A stretch of 64,000 nt of DNA from Haematobia irritans. Taxonomy: Eukaryota > Arthropoda > Insecta > Diptera > Muscidae. The stretch is taken from NCBI RefSeq assembly GCF_050003625.1, contig NC_134399.1, positions 154,126,473-154,190,472 of the forward strand. Direction: 5' to 3'. This document shows, piece after piece, positions 1 to 9,746 of the stretch (its first letter is position 1; the number at the start of each line of letters is the position of its first letter). Under the pieces are notes generated by a model that saw only the letters and a program-made list of their open reading frames with translations, was not told the DNA's origin and searched no databases. The position numbers were made by a program, and so were the translations under genes.

Positions 1-2658
1 CGTCGTTTACAGGCTGTGGTTGATATGATACCATCGTTTGCGAGGCAAGGACTTGGTCGTACCTCTGTTATTTCTCACACGATTGATGTAGGTAATGCTA
101 CGCCGATCAAGCAACGCCATTTTCCCGTTTCGCCTGCTATGGAGAAACTAATTTATGACGAGATTGATCGGATGCTAGCAATGGACATCATAGAGGAGTC
201 AGATAGCGCGTGGTCTTCTCCCATGGTTCTAGTACGCAAGCCGGGGAAAGTTCGACTCTGTTTGGACAGCCGGAAAGTAAATTCAGTTACCGTCAAGGAT
301 GCTTATCCTTTGCCCAATATTGACGGCATTTTGAGTCGACTTCCTCGTGCTGAGTACATAACGAGCTTGGACCTTAAAGACGCCTTCTGGCAAATTCCTC
401 TTAACAAATCGTCGAAAGATAAGACAGCATTTACCGTTCCTGGCCGCCCCTTGTATCAATTTAAAGTTATGCCTTTTGGCTTATGCAATGCTCCTCAGAC
501 CATGTCACGGCTGATGGACAAGGTGGTACCGGCGAATTTGCGAACGGAGGTGTTTGTCTATCTGGACGATTTGTTGATAGTATCCGATTCTTTCGATCGT
601 CATTTAGAGGTTTTGCTAATTATCTCGCAACAGATCAAAAGTGCAGGGTTGACAATTAATATTGAAAAGTCGAAATTTTGTGTTCCTGAAGTTCGTTATC
701 TTGGTCACCTTATTGGTCATGGGGTTATTCAGACAGATCCAGAGAAAGTTTCAGAGATTGTTGATTTCCCGACACCTCGGTCTGTTAAGCAACTCAGACG
801 ATTTTTGGGTATGTCCGGTTGGTACCGAAAGTTTATCAGGAATTACGCGTCGGTTACTAGTCCTTTAACGGATTTACAAAAGGCTAACAGGAAATTTGTA
901 TGGAATGAAGAAGCTCAAAAAGCTTTTGAAGAATTAAAGTCCATAATGTCAACCGCTCCAGTGCTGCATAGTCCAGATTTTTCGCAACCATTTTATATTC
1001 ATTGCGATGCTAGCAGTACTGGTATAGGAGGCGTTTTGGTGCAAAAATCAGCGGAGGGTGATGAAGTTCCTATTGCCTTTATGTCAAAGAAACTGAACCA
1101 AGCCCAACGCAAATATACAGTCACCGAACAGGAATGTTTAGCTGCTGTGCTAAGCATAAAAAAATTTAGAGCTTATGTGGAAGGACATGAGTTTACTATA
1201 GTGACCGATCACGCTTCACTGAAGTGGCTCATGTCCCAAACAGATCTCAATTCAAGGTTGGCACGATGGGCATTAAAGCTTCAAGGGTTTAAGTTTAAGA
1301 TTGAACACCGTAAAGGTTCGAGAAATATAGTTCCTGATGCACTTTCGCGTACTAACTGTGAGGATTTGTCCGAACTCGAGATATTCGAATTGTCCGATGT
1401 AGACAGGACTGGAGCTTTCGTGGATTTGAATTCCGAACATTTCAAAAGCCAACAATATTTGGATTTACTAGAAAGAGTTGGTAAGACAATTGACAAGACG
1501 CCAGATTTAAAGATAGTCGATGGCTTTCTTTACAGACGGACAGAACACTGCACCGGAGATCAATTGCGAGATGATTTCGCTTGGAAACTATGGGTTCCCA
1601 AAGAGTTAGTTTTGGAGCTTCTTAGGAAGGCACATGATAGTCCACTTTCGTCCCACTGCGGTATAAACAAGACCTTGGAGAGGATTCGTCGTTTTTATTT
1701 TTGGCCTAATCTGGTGAACGATGTTCGCGAGTACATTAACTCGTGTGAGATTTGCCAGAGTACGAAACATCCCAATTTTACTATGCGACCACCCATGGGA
1801 AAGACTAGCGAGACATTCAGATTTTTCCAAAAATTATACGTTGATTTCCTCGGTCCTTACCCACGTTCCAAGGCAGGGAATATTGGAATTTTTATTGTTG
1901 TCGATCATTTCAGTAAATTTTGTTTTCTGAAGCCTGTGAAGAAGTTCACTGCGGATGTTGTCGTTAAATATATGGAGCAAGAACTGTTTCACACTTTTGG
2001 TACCCCCGAAACTGTTGTATCCGACAACGGGTCACAATTTAAATCTTCTCAGTTTGCGAAGTTAATGGGAACGTATGGTGTCAATCATGTTTGTACTGCG
2101 GTGCATTCGCCCCAAGCTAATGCTTCGGAGAGAGTGAATCGTTCAGTACTAGCTGCGATTAGATCCTACCTTAAGCACGACCATAGCTCTTGGGATGAAT
2201 ACCTTAGCAGCATCAGTTGTTCTCTGCGATCTTCGTTTCACACATCCATTGGTAGCTCACCATATTATATGGCTTTTGGTCAGAATATGATCACAAATGG
2301 TAAGACATACTCCCTTTTGCGAAGGCTTGAAATGCTAGAGGATCGTGGTGTTCGCTATGATAGGGATGATACTTTGGATATTGTTAGAAAGAATGCCTCT
2401 AGGAATATGGCAAAAAGGCAGGAGCAAAACGAGAGGCAGTATAACTTGCGTTCCAGAGTGGTGAATTACGTAGAAGGTCAGGAGGTATATAGGAGGAATT
2501 TCAAACAAAGCAACTTTGAAAAGGGGTATAATGCAAAATTGGCTCCACCTTTCCTGAAGGCCAGAATAAGGAAGAAAATTGGCAACGTTTACTATGAGTT
2601 AGAAGACTTGAACGGTCGTGCAATTGGTATTTATCATGCAAAAGATATAAGGCAATAG
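1..2658 (+). CDS. pol: Ty3/gypsy-type retrotransposon Pol polyprotein, 5' end outside window
   Basis: The frame is open from base 1, so this is the 3' part of a longer pol gene; the first ATG (base 16) is internal and not a real start. Counting from that Met: reverse transcriptase about residues 60-230 with LDLKDAF (118-124) and the catalytic YLDD box (182-185); RNase H with HCDASSTG starting at 329 and TDHASLKW at 397; an integrase H-H-C-C zinc region around 540-580; integrase core acidic residues D610 (VDFLGP), D670 (SDNGSQF) and E705 (NASERVNR). A GPY/F-like tail follows near the C-terminus (KLAPPFLKARIRKK). The order RT-RNase H-integrase is that of Ty3/gypsy elements. No stop or frameshift interrupts the visible 885 codons, so this copy is well preserved. 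There is no env-like ORF between the stop and the LTR. Clade within Ty3/gypsy was not determined. Gag and protease, if present, lie left of the window. Confidence 0.96.
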   Translation, partial: RRLQAVVDMIPSFARQGLGRTSVISHTIDVGNATPIKQRHFPVSPAMEKLIYDEIDRMLAMDIIEESDSAWSSPMVLVRKPGKVRLCLDSRKVNSVTVKDAYPLPNIDGILSRLPRAEYITSLDLKDAFWQIPLNKSSKDKTAFTVPGRPLYQFKVMPFGLCNAPQTMSRLMDKVVPANLRTEVFVYLDDLLIVSDSFDRHLEVLLIISQQIKSAGLTINIEKSKFCVPEVRYLGHLIGHGVIQTDPEKVSEIVDFPTPRSVKQLRRFLGMSGWYRKFIRNYASVTSPLTDLQKANRKFVWNEEAQKAFEELKSIMSTAPVLHSPDFSQPFYIHCDASSTGIGGVLVQKSAEGDEVPIAFMSKKLNQAQRKYTVTEQECLAAVLSIKKFRAYVEGHEFTIVTDHASLKWLMSQTDLNSRLARWALKLQGFKFKIEHRKGSRNIVPDALSRTNCEDLSELEIFELSDVDRTGAFVDLNSEHFKSQQYLDLLERVGKTIDKTPDLKIVDGFLYRRTEHCTGDQLRDDFAWKLWVPKELVLELLRKAHDSPLSSHCGINKTLERIRRFYFWPNLVNDVREYINSCEICQSTKHPNFTMRPPMGKTSETFRFFQKLYVDFLGPYPRSKAGNIGIFIVVDHFSKFCFLKPVKKFTADVVVKYMEQELFHTFGTPETVVSDNGSQFKSSQFAKLMGTYGVNHVCTAVHSPQANASERVNRSVLAAIRSYLKHDHSSWDEYLSSISCSLRSSFHTSIGSSPYYMAFGQNMITNGKTYSLLRRLEMLEDRGVRYDRDDTLDIVRKNASRNMAKRQEQNERQYNLRSRVVNYVEGQEVYRRNFKQSNFEKGYNAKLAPPFLKARIRKKIGNVYYELEDLNGRAIGIYHAKDIRQ

Positions 2659-2740
2659 TTTTAATTTTGGATTCATTTGATCCCTCTTGCTACAAGCGGG
2701 ATCAGCTTTGTGTCTCCTCCGGATCCCCAAACCTGATTTT

Positions 2741-2753
2741 AGCGGGGGGGAAT
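2741..2753 (+). other. polypurine tract of the retrotransposon
   Basis: A run of G and A (agcgggggggaa) lies 83 bases after the pol stop and directly before TGTAGGG. In LTR retrotransposons the plus-strand primer sits immediately upstream of the 3' LTR, and this fits both position and composition. Confidence 0.75.
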
Positions 2754-2960
2754 TGTAGGGTCGCTTGTAGCACTTGGATTCATTTTGTTACACTTTCATG
2801 TAATTCGAATAATTTGGTTATAATATTGGTTTTATGATTTCATAAATAAAGCTTGGATTTGAATAGTACTTAAAACTTAGTCTACGATATGGTAGACGCA
2901 GGTTGAAGGTAGTGTTACAGAATGAGATAAATGTAAATTAAGTATATTTTCGGGGAAATA

Positions 2961-3100
2961 AAGTAAAATAAAATAAAATAAAATAAAATAAAATAAAATA
3001 AAAAAATAGTATCCTAAAATGAGTTTTTGCCAGGATCCGAACCTGGGCGTGTGTGACCATAGTCGAAGGTGTTGTCCACTGGGCTATCGAAAGCTTGAAG
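2961..3100 (-). mobile_element. short tRNA-derived SINE with (ATTTT)n tail
   Basis: On the minus strand there is an A-box-like TAGCCCAGTGG and a B-box-like GGTTCGGATCC, about 45 bases apart, followed by a short body and about nine ATTTT units (2961-3007 on the plus strand). Head, body and pentanucleotide tail are the plan of a tRNA-derived SINE. It is inserted antisense in the LTR U3. Confidence 0.6.
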
Positions 3101-3306
3101 GACGACTTGACTATTTTCATTGTGATTCCCTCTATTGATAACGCTAGAATTGCTAGCTTGATTTATTGATCGCGTTTCTTGAATATGTTTTTCTTTTTTT
3201 TGGGTTTGTGAGTGTTCATGCCATTTTCGAAATAGCAGGAATTTTCCAACATTTTTTTTGGAAAAATCCAGCCTACTAACGCTGGCTTTCCATTGCGTTC
3301 TCTTGC

Positions 3307-3342
3307 TATAAATAGGAGTTCTTTTGCCCAAATTCTCAGTTT
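3307..3342 (+). promoter_or_regulatory. LTR core promoter: TATA box and initiator
   Basis: TATAAATA at 3307-3314 is followed 31 bases later by the A of TCAGTTT (3336-3342), which matches the insect initiator TCAKTY at the spacing expected for a TATA promoter. It lies inside the presumed LTR, and AATAAA about 100 bases downstream could end the R region. Confidence 0.5.
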
Positions 3343-3470
3343 ATCTCGTCAATTGTTCAATTTGAAATCGGACAGCGCCGCGAACATTTAAACTTTTTGT
3401 ATCCTGAACTAAAAATTTGTCTTTTCATTTTGTAAGTATGAAAATAAAAGAATTGACTGTGCTTTGTTCT

Positions 3471-4596
3471 TTGGATTGAAAACTTGTATGTTATTAATTA
3501 GGACGAGATAAATTGGATTTGGACGAAATTTCTTCTATTTGTGGTCATTCCTTGGTTTTTTGGATTTTTCCCAGAGGATATTCGGTGGCATTTCTCCTGT
3601 ATTTTGGCCTCCAATAGTCATTTCACCCGCCTGTGATTTGGGCCAGGACAAAATTATCCTGATTTTACCGGGTTTACCATTTTTCCATACCAGGAGCGCA
3701 GGAAAACCATAAGCTGTTTTATTTCGCTAAAAGGTAATATACATGTATTGGTTTCGTCCCATCCAAGCATCGATGCTTATTTTTGGAAACCTTGTTTGTG
3801 TTTTAGGCATCCTATTTTTTGAATTTTCCTTGGGCATATCCGACTTGGAAGCACTCTGCATGGGTACGGGCAACCCTCAGCGAAAAACCCGCAACATTTT
3901 CCGAATTGACCCCTATATGATCTTTATTATTTTCTCCTGAGGATACCATAGATTTTTTGGCTGGTCCAGATCGAACCACGAATATTGTGGAGTGATTGTG
4001 TGAAAAGAAAAGTGTTCGCTACAGTTTTTATAGTTTTTGCTGTCCGGTTTAAAGTAAAACAAAGACATTAAATTTGAATTGAATCCGGAAAAGTTCTTAG
4101 TTTAAAAGTAGTTAGTTTTTAATTTTTTTTAGTTAAAGTTTTGTAAATATGCAGATATCGTGTTGTTAAATCGTTTCGGTTTCGTATGTATGCGAGTGAA
4201 AATCGGTCGTAAATTGATTATTTAAATCAACCAAAAACCACAAAGACAATTAAATACAATTATATTTCAACATTTACGACACCAACAACACCAATATAAA
4301 CCAAATTCAAAAATTTAGTGATTTACCGGATATCCCATGAAGGATCCTTCATCGTTGGAACCAATAAGTAGTAAGTCATTTATTTCCTTTTCCTATACTT
4401 ATTCCCGGCATTACCAACCATCAAAACACTGGTTTTAGTTTTGCAACAAAAATCATTATTTTGCAAAGTCACCAAGAAGGGGAATTTTCTCCTAATATTG
4501 ATGTTTGGTGTGTAGGTGAATATCTTTTTACATGTAACCACGATCAAAAGTCACCCCAATGCTGACATAGTTAGTTTGGCAAAGAACAAAAAATCC
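3471..4596. other. unassigned AT-rich DNA right of the LTR
   Basis: No recognisable coding sequence or repeat shared with the rest of the window was found. A 65-codon open frame at 3743-3940 has a hydrophobic start but no supporting feature. The sequence around 4338 (ATG followed shortly by a GTAAGT) could be a short exon but was not accepted. Confidence 0.3.
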
Positions 4597-4668
4597 GTTG
4601 ATAGCCCAGTGAGAGCACTCACGACTTCCAACCATAAGGTTGGGGGATCGAGCCCGCTTTCGGTCATT
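4597..4668 (+). repeat. tRNA-like module (pol III A and B boxes)
   Basis: TAGCCCAGTGAGAGCA resembles an A box and GGATCGAGCCC a B box, about 40 bases apart. The flanks do not pair as an acceptor stem, so this is a tRNA-derived SINE head or relic, not a working tRNA gene. A T-rich tail follows. Confidence 0.5.
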
Positions 4669-4902
4669 TAATTTTTTTTTATTTTCAATTTCCTTATTTT
4701 TAATTTCCTCTTGGTTTTATTTTTTTTTATTATGTTTTTTTTGTTAATTAATAAAATTAATACTTTTTTGTTATTTTTATAAAATCAAATATTATTTATT
4801 ATTGACTTTTATGATGGTGTGGTGAATATATATTTTAGTGTAATTAAAAACAGTATTTGCCACTCATTATAATTGTGCATTTGGCCAACCACCCATAAGT
4901 CA

Positions 4903-4974
4903 TTAGTTAGCCTAGTGGTAAGACTCGCGGCTTGCAATCGTGAGGTCGTAGGTTCGAGCCCGGTTTGGGTGATG
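4903..4974 (+). repeat. tRNA-like module (pol III A and B boxes)
   Basis: TTAGCCTAGTGGTAAGA (A-box type) and GTAGGTTCGAGCCC (B-box type) are well kept. Acceptor and T-stem pairing fail when the cloverleaf is drawn by hand. It lies 300 bases from the module at 4597 in the same orientation, again followed by T-rich DNA. Confidence 0.55.
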
Positions 4975-5129
4975 TGATTTTTTTCCTTTTGTGCAAAGAA
5001 CGCATTTTTATCTTATTAAAAATTGTTTTATATGATTTTTAAAGTAAAAATAGCAGTGATTGATATAAGATCTCGATAATGGTGACAAAGTTTTGATTTT
5101 GATTATATGTAAAGTGTATCTTGTATTGT

Positions 5130-5340
5130 TGTTGTTGTATGGACGTATAAAGCCACACTATCGAATCCCGGCTCAGTTGAGTGAAAATTAATTTTCTTTA
5201 ATTTTCGGATTTTCTCGTTTTTTTATGATTCGAAAATTTAAAAGAACGCGTATCTTGAAAATTGAGATTCAATATCTTGATCCTAAGCCCTAGTGTGTGA
5301 GAGAGGGTTTTGCTATCGAATCCTATCGGGTTGGAAAAAA
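5130..5340 (+). repeat. two decayed tRNA-like modules
   Basis: ATCGAATCCCGGCTC (near 5160) and ATCGAATCCTATCGGG (near 5316) look like B boxes; the second is preceded by TAAGCCCTAGTG, a poor A box. They continue the series of modules at 4597 and 4903 but are too degraded for a firm call. Confidence 0.3.
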
Positions 5341-6292
5341 AAATAATTTTATATTTTGCTTAAACTTGATTTTTTCGTTTTTTTATTATTTTAAATTTCG
5401 GAAGACCTAAAAATTAGTAAAAGTAAAAGTTAAAAATTAATTTAAATCTGGTTTTGGTTTAATTTACTTTTTTTTCGTTATTAAAAATGATTTCGGTTTA
5501 TCTTTGAATATTATTGGACTTTTCGCGGTACAAATATATTTAACCACTCATATACATATACATATTTATATATATACCGTGATATCCGAACTGGATATAT
5601 TCTTTTTCAGCTATTTTGTTTCTGTAATTACTCGTGAAATAACCGATCTCTGCATATCAATAGTGTATTATTCTTTTTTTATTTGCTTTGTATTTGCATT
5701 TTTTTGGGATAAAATAGAATATTGGGAATATATTGATTAGTGTTAAGGAAATTTTGTATTGGTATAATTCAGTTTTTTTTTTTAATTTCGTTTCGTATTA
5801 AATGCTTTTGGATTATTTCGAAATATTAATTGAATTCCTTTGCAAGTTGCCTTGATTTTAAGATGAAATGTTTTCTATGAATTATTCGGTTGAATAAATA
5901 ATTATGGAGCACTAAATATATATTTTTTTGATTTCCTAACTGGGAGATGGGTTGAAGGTTGTTTGGGACCATGTATAAATTCATTGCATACGGCTCATGG
6001 TCAAGGTTGGGAGGGGTAATATCAGATGTCAACATCCACACATCTGCTTAGCATCGAGTTTTCTTAATTTTTTCCCGATTCTTTCTATCCTATCCATCTT
6101 ATTTTATCGCACGCATATTTTAAGTAATAGTTATTCTGTGGTTTTTTTGGCACATACTGAACCTGGTAGTTAAGTTTGAACCCCACCGATAGCCGACGAG
6201 CAGAGGCCGGATACCAGATGCGTGCCACTACATATTGGTTCAGAGCAGACTTGCCACTATTAGGAATTCCTAGAACGTTGTATGCTACATAA
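5341..6292. other. unassigned AT-rich DNA
   Basis: Contains short low-complexity runs (for example atacatatacatat near 5550) and no convincing ORF, splice-bounded exon or repeat seen elsewhere in the window. Confidence 0.3.
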
Positions 6293-7498
6293 CACATCGA
6301 AATATCGATTTCCGATTGTATAAAGTATATATATTCTTGATCAGGGAGAAATTCTAAGACGATATAACGATGTCCGTCTGCCTGTCTGTTGTAATTACGC
6401 TACAGTCTTCAATAATGAAGCAATCGTGCTGAAAGTTTGCACAAACTCGTCTTTTGTCTGCAGGCAGGTCAAGTTCGAAGATGGGCTATATCGGTCCCGG
6501 TTTTGATATAGTCCCCATATAAACCGACTTCCCTTGGGCTTATAGAAATCGTAGTTTTTATCCAATTTGCCTGAAATTTGAAATCTAGAGGTATTTTAGG
6601 ACCATAAAGAGGTGTGCCAAAAATGGTGAATATCGGTCCATGTTTTGGTATAGCCCCCATATAGACCGATATCCCGATTTTTCTTCTTGGGCTTATAGAA
6701 ACCGCAGCTTTTATTCAATTTACCATAAATTGGAAATCTTGAGGTGTTGTAGAACCACAAATACGTGTGCCAAAAATCTTGAGTATCGGTCCATATTTTA
6801 GTATAGCCCCCTATAGATCTCCCGATTTTACTTCTTGGCCTTATAGAAACCGCTGATTTTATTCAATTTATCTGAAATTGAAAATCTAGAGATATTGTAG
6901 GACCACAAATACGTGTACCAAAAATTGTGAGTATCGGTCCATGTTTTGGTATGGTCCCCATATAAAACGAGCTCCCGATTTGGGATCTTGGGCTTATAGA
7001 AACCTTAATTTTTATCCAATTTGTCTGAGATTGGAAATCTAGAGGTATTTTAGGACCATAAAGAAGTGTGCCGAAATGGTGAGTATCGGTCCATATTTTG
7101 GTATAGCCCCCATAAGAACGATCTCCCGATTTAACTCCTTGGGTTTCTAGAAACCGTAGTTTTTATTTGATTTGCCTGGAATTGTAAATATTCTGGTATT
7201 TTAGGCTCACATAAACGTGTATCGGATTAAGTTTTTATCGGTCCATTATGTAATGCCTCCATATAGACCGACTTCACTTCTTGAGGGTGTAGAAGGCGCA
7301 CTGATCATGAAAATTGCTTGAAACTCAATGTAAAATTTCCAGATTTTACTTCTACAGATTTAAGATTTCAAATCAAGACGTTATTTTATAATTTTCTTGC
7401 ACACTTACAAGAGATGTTAATGATTCCTCTAAAACTCAAACAAAAATGGTTCTTATAAATCCAGAATCTGATAAAGTCCTCATAGGTGAAATCTAGTG
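6293..7498 (+). mobile_element. family C non-coding element, 5'-truncated copy
   Basis: From CACATCGAAATATCGATTTC to the internal AGTCCTCATAGGTGAAATCT this matches the complete copy at 10863-12589. It has the ATGTCCGTCTGCCTGTC core and six to seven tandem units anchored on TATAGCCCCCATATA. The hairpin-like ATACCC end is missing, and the right end is cut by a SINE. ORFs inside are translations of the tandem units and not genes. Confidence 0.8.
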
Positions 7499-7838
7499 GA
7501 AAAGGTTAGGAAGGTTTTGTGGCAGCCGGATGTATCAGACTCTACGACTATTCAGTCCATTGTGATACCACTGTGGTGAACTTCTCTCTTATCACTGAGT
7601 GCTGCAGAATTCCATGTTAAGCTCAATGATAAGGGACCTCCTTTTTATAGCTGAGTCCGAACGGCGTTCCACATTGCAGTGAAACCACTTAGAGAAGCTT
7701 TGAAACAATCAGAAATGTCATCAGCATTACTGAGGTGGGATAATCCACCACTGAAAAACTTTTTGGTGTTCGGTCGAAGCAGGAATCGAACCCACAACCT
7801 TGTGTCTGCAAGGCGGGCATGCTAACCATGCTAGTGGA
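7499..7838 (-). mobile_element. tRNA-derived SINE, near full length
   Basis: Reverse complement of the SINE at 29689-30031: tRNA-like head at the right (box B read on minus as GTGGGTTCGATTCC-type), conserved body with the CTATAAAAAGGAGGTCCCTT motif, and the GGCTGCCAC end at the left followed by a short AACCT remnant. Diverged from the other copies by scattered substitutions. Confidence 0.85.
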
Positions 7839-7967
7839 CAAGAACAATTACATGTGGAACTTCATACAAGTTGACAATCCTAAAACATGCATCAGGTGGC
7901 TCATATTATTTCATCAATTATTTTAGATTGTATTTTCCCGATTTGTTCATTTTTTCTTATTCAACAG

Positions 7968-8299
7968 AAATCCAGCACTGAAGATCCCAATGATAGTTCG
8001 GAAATCAAAACAACTACAGAACCTTTTAGAATATCACGTTACGATTTTGGACGTATTCTTGGGCGTAATTTCCGAGGACTTCGTCGACTGGCTCACATTG
8101 AAATTCAAGATGCACTCAACGTAAGTTGCTGTTTTCAGTACAAAAAAAAAAACTGTTTTCACTTACCTGGCTATTTTAATTCCATTTACAGGCCACACAA
8201 TACAATTTAGCCGACTATAAAGCTGAGGCTAGTAAACAGTTCGCCAATAGTTTAGCAGCTGAAAAGAAGAAACAAATAAAAGCATTTGTAAAGGGTTGA
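7968..8299 (+). CDS. last two coding exons of an unrecognised host gene
   Basis: Exon A (7968-8120, 153 bases, 51 codons) follows a pyrimidine-rich stretch ending in CAACAG and ends at CAAC|GTAAGT. Exon B (8192-8299) follows ATTTACAG and ends with TGA. The intron 8121-8191 is 71 bases, a usual size for flies. Both junctions are phase 0 and the frame runs through, giving 86 residues before the stop. The protein end is hydrophilic and basic, with FRISRYDFGRILGRNFRGLR in exon A and a Lys/Gln-rich, probably helical, end in exon B (AAEKKKQIKAFVKG). I do not recognise the family. AATTAAA at 8349 may be the polyadenylation signal. Upstream exons were not found; the acceptor implies an intron reaching far left, perhaps beyond the window, that holds the retrotransposon and repeats. 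This is the best candidate for a normal host gene in the window. Confidence 0.72.
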
Positions 8300-8329
8300 T
8301 ACATTGTATACAGAAATTTTATTTAAATA

Positions 8330-8815
8330 AGTTTTAGATAATTTGTAATTAAATTCTTTTTTCTACTTAATTTTAATATACATTATATTGTACAGAAAAA
8401 AGTTTTTAGAATTGATTTCAGAATCAATTCTTTGAATTATAACTACAATAAGTGTTACACGCAATTGTAATTTTATTATTTCAAAATTCAAAGAATTGAT
8501 TCTCTACATTGTATTATAGTAGATGAGTTGAAATACAACTTTGAGAACATTTTCTATAGAAATAAAATTTTAAGAAAATTTTCTATAGAAATAAAATTTT
8601 GAAAAAATTTGTATAGAAATATAAAATTAAATTCTTGTTTTCTATTGATTTTTAAGATATATATTATATTGTACAGAAAAAAAGTTTAAATGATTTCAGA
8701 ATCAATTCTTTGAATTATAAGTACAATAAGTGTTACAAGCTATTATAGTTTTATTATTTCAAAATTCAAAGAATTGATTCTCTACATTGTATTATTGTAG
8801 ATGAGTTGTTAGAAT
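8330..8815 (+). repeat. tandem duplication of the host gene's 3' flank with satellite units between
   Basis: About 185 bases (8347-8532) recur at 8627-8808 with roughly 85-90 percent identity by eye. Both copies contain the inverted pair TCAATTCTTTGAATT / AATTCAAAGAATTGA. Between them (8540-8625) lie about three units of the 29-bp satellite described below. The putative poly(A) signal of the host gene is inside the first copy. Confidence 0.7.
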
Positions 8816-9024
8816 TATAATAATTTTTAAAGCATTTCGCAATTGAGAGTAATTCGAATTTATTTTATATCAATGGCAAATGACTTCCAAAGACCTTATT
8901 TTCATCTTCGAATTATCACATTAAACTAAAATATATTCACCACTGATTTTAGCCCTCGCCGACGATTTTACAAAATTTTCTAAATACACAGAAAAAAAAT
9001 ATAACCAATATATTGCCAATGCAT

Positions 9025-9271
9025 ACCCAGAGAAGGAATATGATCACCTCAAACATGTTTTAAGAGAAAATGTTATTTTTGGGTGGTGACCATGTAACAT
9101 GGTTTTCGCAGCCATGGTATTTTATCGGAAATCATGTATCTGATTTCGGCAGTAGGTTATATTTGACGAGAAAATAACATTTTAGTGACAAACATGTTAC
9201 ATGGTCACCATACAAAAATAGCTTTTGCTCTTAAAACAAGTTTGAGGTGATCATATTCCTTCTCTGTGTGC
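9025..9271. mobile_element. fold-back MITE with about 75-bp terminal inverted repeats
   Basis: The left arm (about 9028-9105) starts with CAGAGAAGGAATATGATCAC; the right arm (about 9195-9269) is its reverse complement with a few mismatches. Both arms contain CATGTTACATGGTCACCA-type sequence. The loop is about 90 bases with no ORF. Superfamily unknown; no clear target duplication. Confidence 0.75.
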
Positions 9272-9447
9272 AAATATTGATTGGAGTTCAACGTAATGAA
9301 TTAAAAAATTAACTTTTCAACCAATTAAAAAATTAAATCTATGAAGAATGTGCTTAGAATTTTTTTTACTATTTTAATTAAAATATAGTTATGTGGGGCA
9401 CCATACCATTTTAATTACATAAAAAAATATTTCCAATTAAAAATATA

Positions 9448-9746
9448 ACTACCCAGCAAAAAAAGCATCGCCAAAAAAGTAGAGAAAATGTTCTTTTTGG
9501 ATCCGGAAGTGGTGCAAAATTGGCGCAGAAGCATAGGACGGATGTCCACCATTTCAAATGCCGTTGCACTGAATGTGCAGCACTTCTTAAGGTGTGATCC
9601 GAATTTAGTGTTTTGGATGTAAATGAAAAAAATTTGCAATAATTTGTCAAATAAATGTTTTTTTATAAATTTTTATAATTTTTAAAGCATTGTACAGCTT
9701 GTCTGAAACGTTTGACATCAAATATTTTCAAAAATTGGCCATTTTT
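9448..9746 (+). repeat. family G segment starting with AACTACCCAGCAAAAAAA
   Basis: Shares GAAAATGTTCTTTTTGGATC and GACGGATGTCCACCATTTCA with segments at 47096-47383 (plus) and 49085-49442 (minus). At the far side of the nested elements, the family H segment ends in TTTTTTTACTGGGTAGTT (13087-13104), the inverted match of the start here, so 9448-13104 may be one element split by later insertions. Confidence 0.6.

Larger units (their letters stand above)
2754..3470 (+). mobile_element. 3' LTR of the Ty3/gypsy element (right boundary approximate)
   Basis: The LTR starts with TG right after the polypurine tract. It contains a TATA box, an initiator-like site and a following AATAAA (3444), the expected order U3-R. 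A SINE on the minus strand (2961-3100) interrupts U3. The 5' LTR is outside the window, so the right end cannot be set by comparison; 3470 is an estimate from the polyadenylation signal. Target-site duplication could not be checked. Confidence 0.55.

Noticed and set aside
2938..3331. Minus-strand ORFs of 60 and 105 codons
   Set aside because: They lie across the SINE and LTR and show no domain.
3964..3985. Primer binding site (TGGTCCAGATCGAACC) of an LTR element
   Set aside because: Its complement ends in CCA but lacks the spacing of a tRNA 3' end, and no LTR end precedes it.
4338..4372. Start exon (ATG, 11 codons, then GTAAGT) of the host gene at 7968
   Set aside because: Reading phase does not fit the acceptor at 7968 and the start context is poor.
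4597..4974. Functional tRNA genes
   Set aside because: A and B boxes are present but acceptor and T stems do not pair when drawn by hand.
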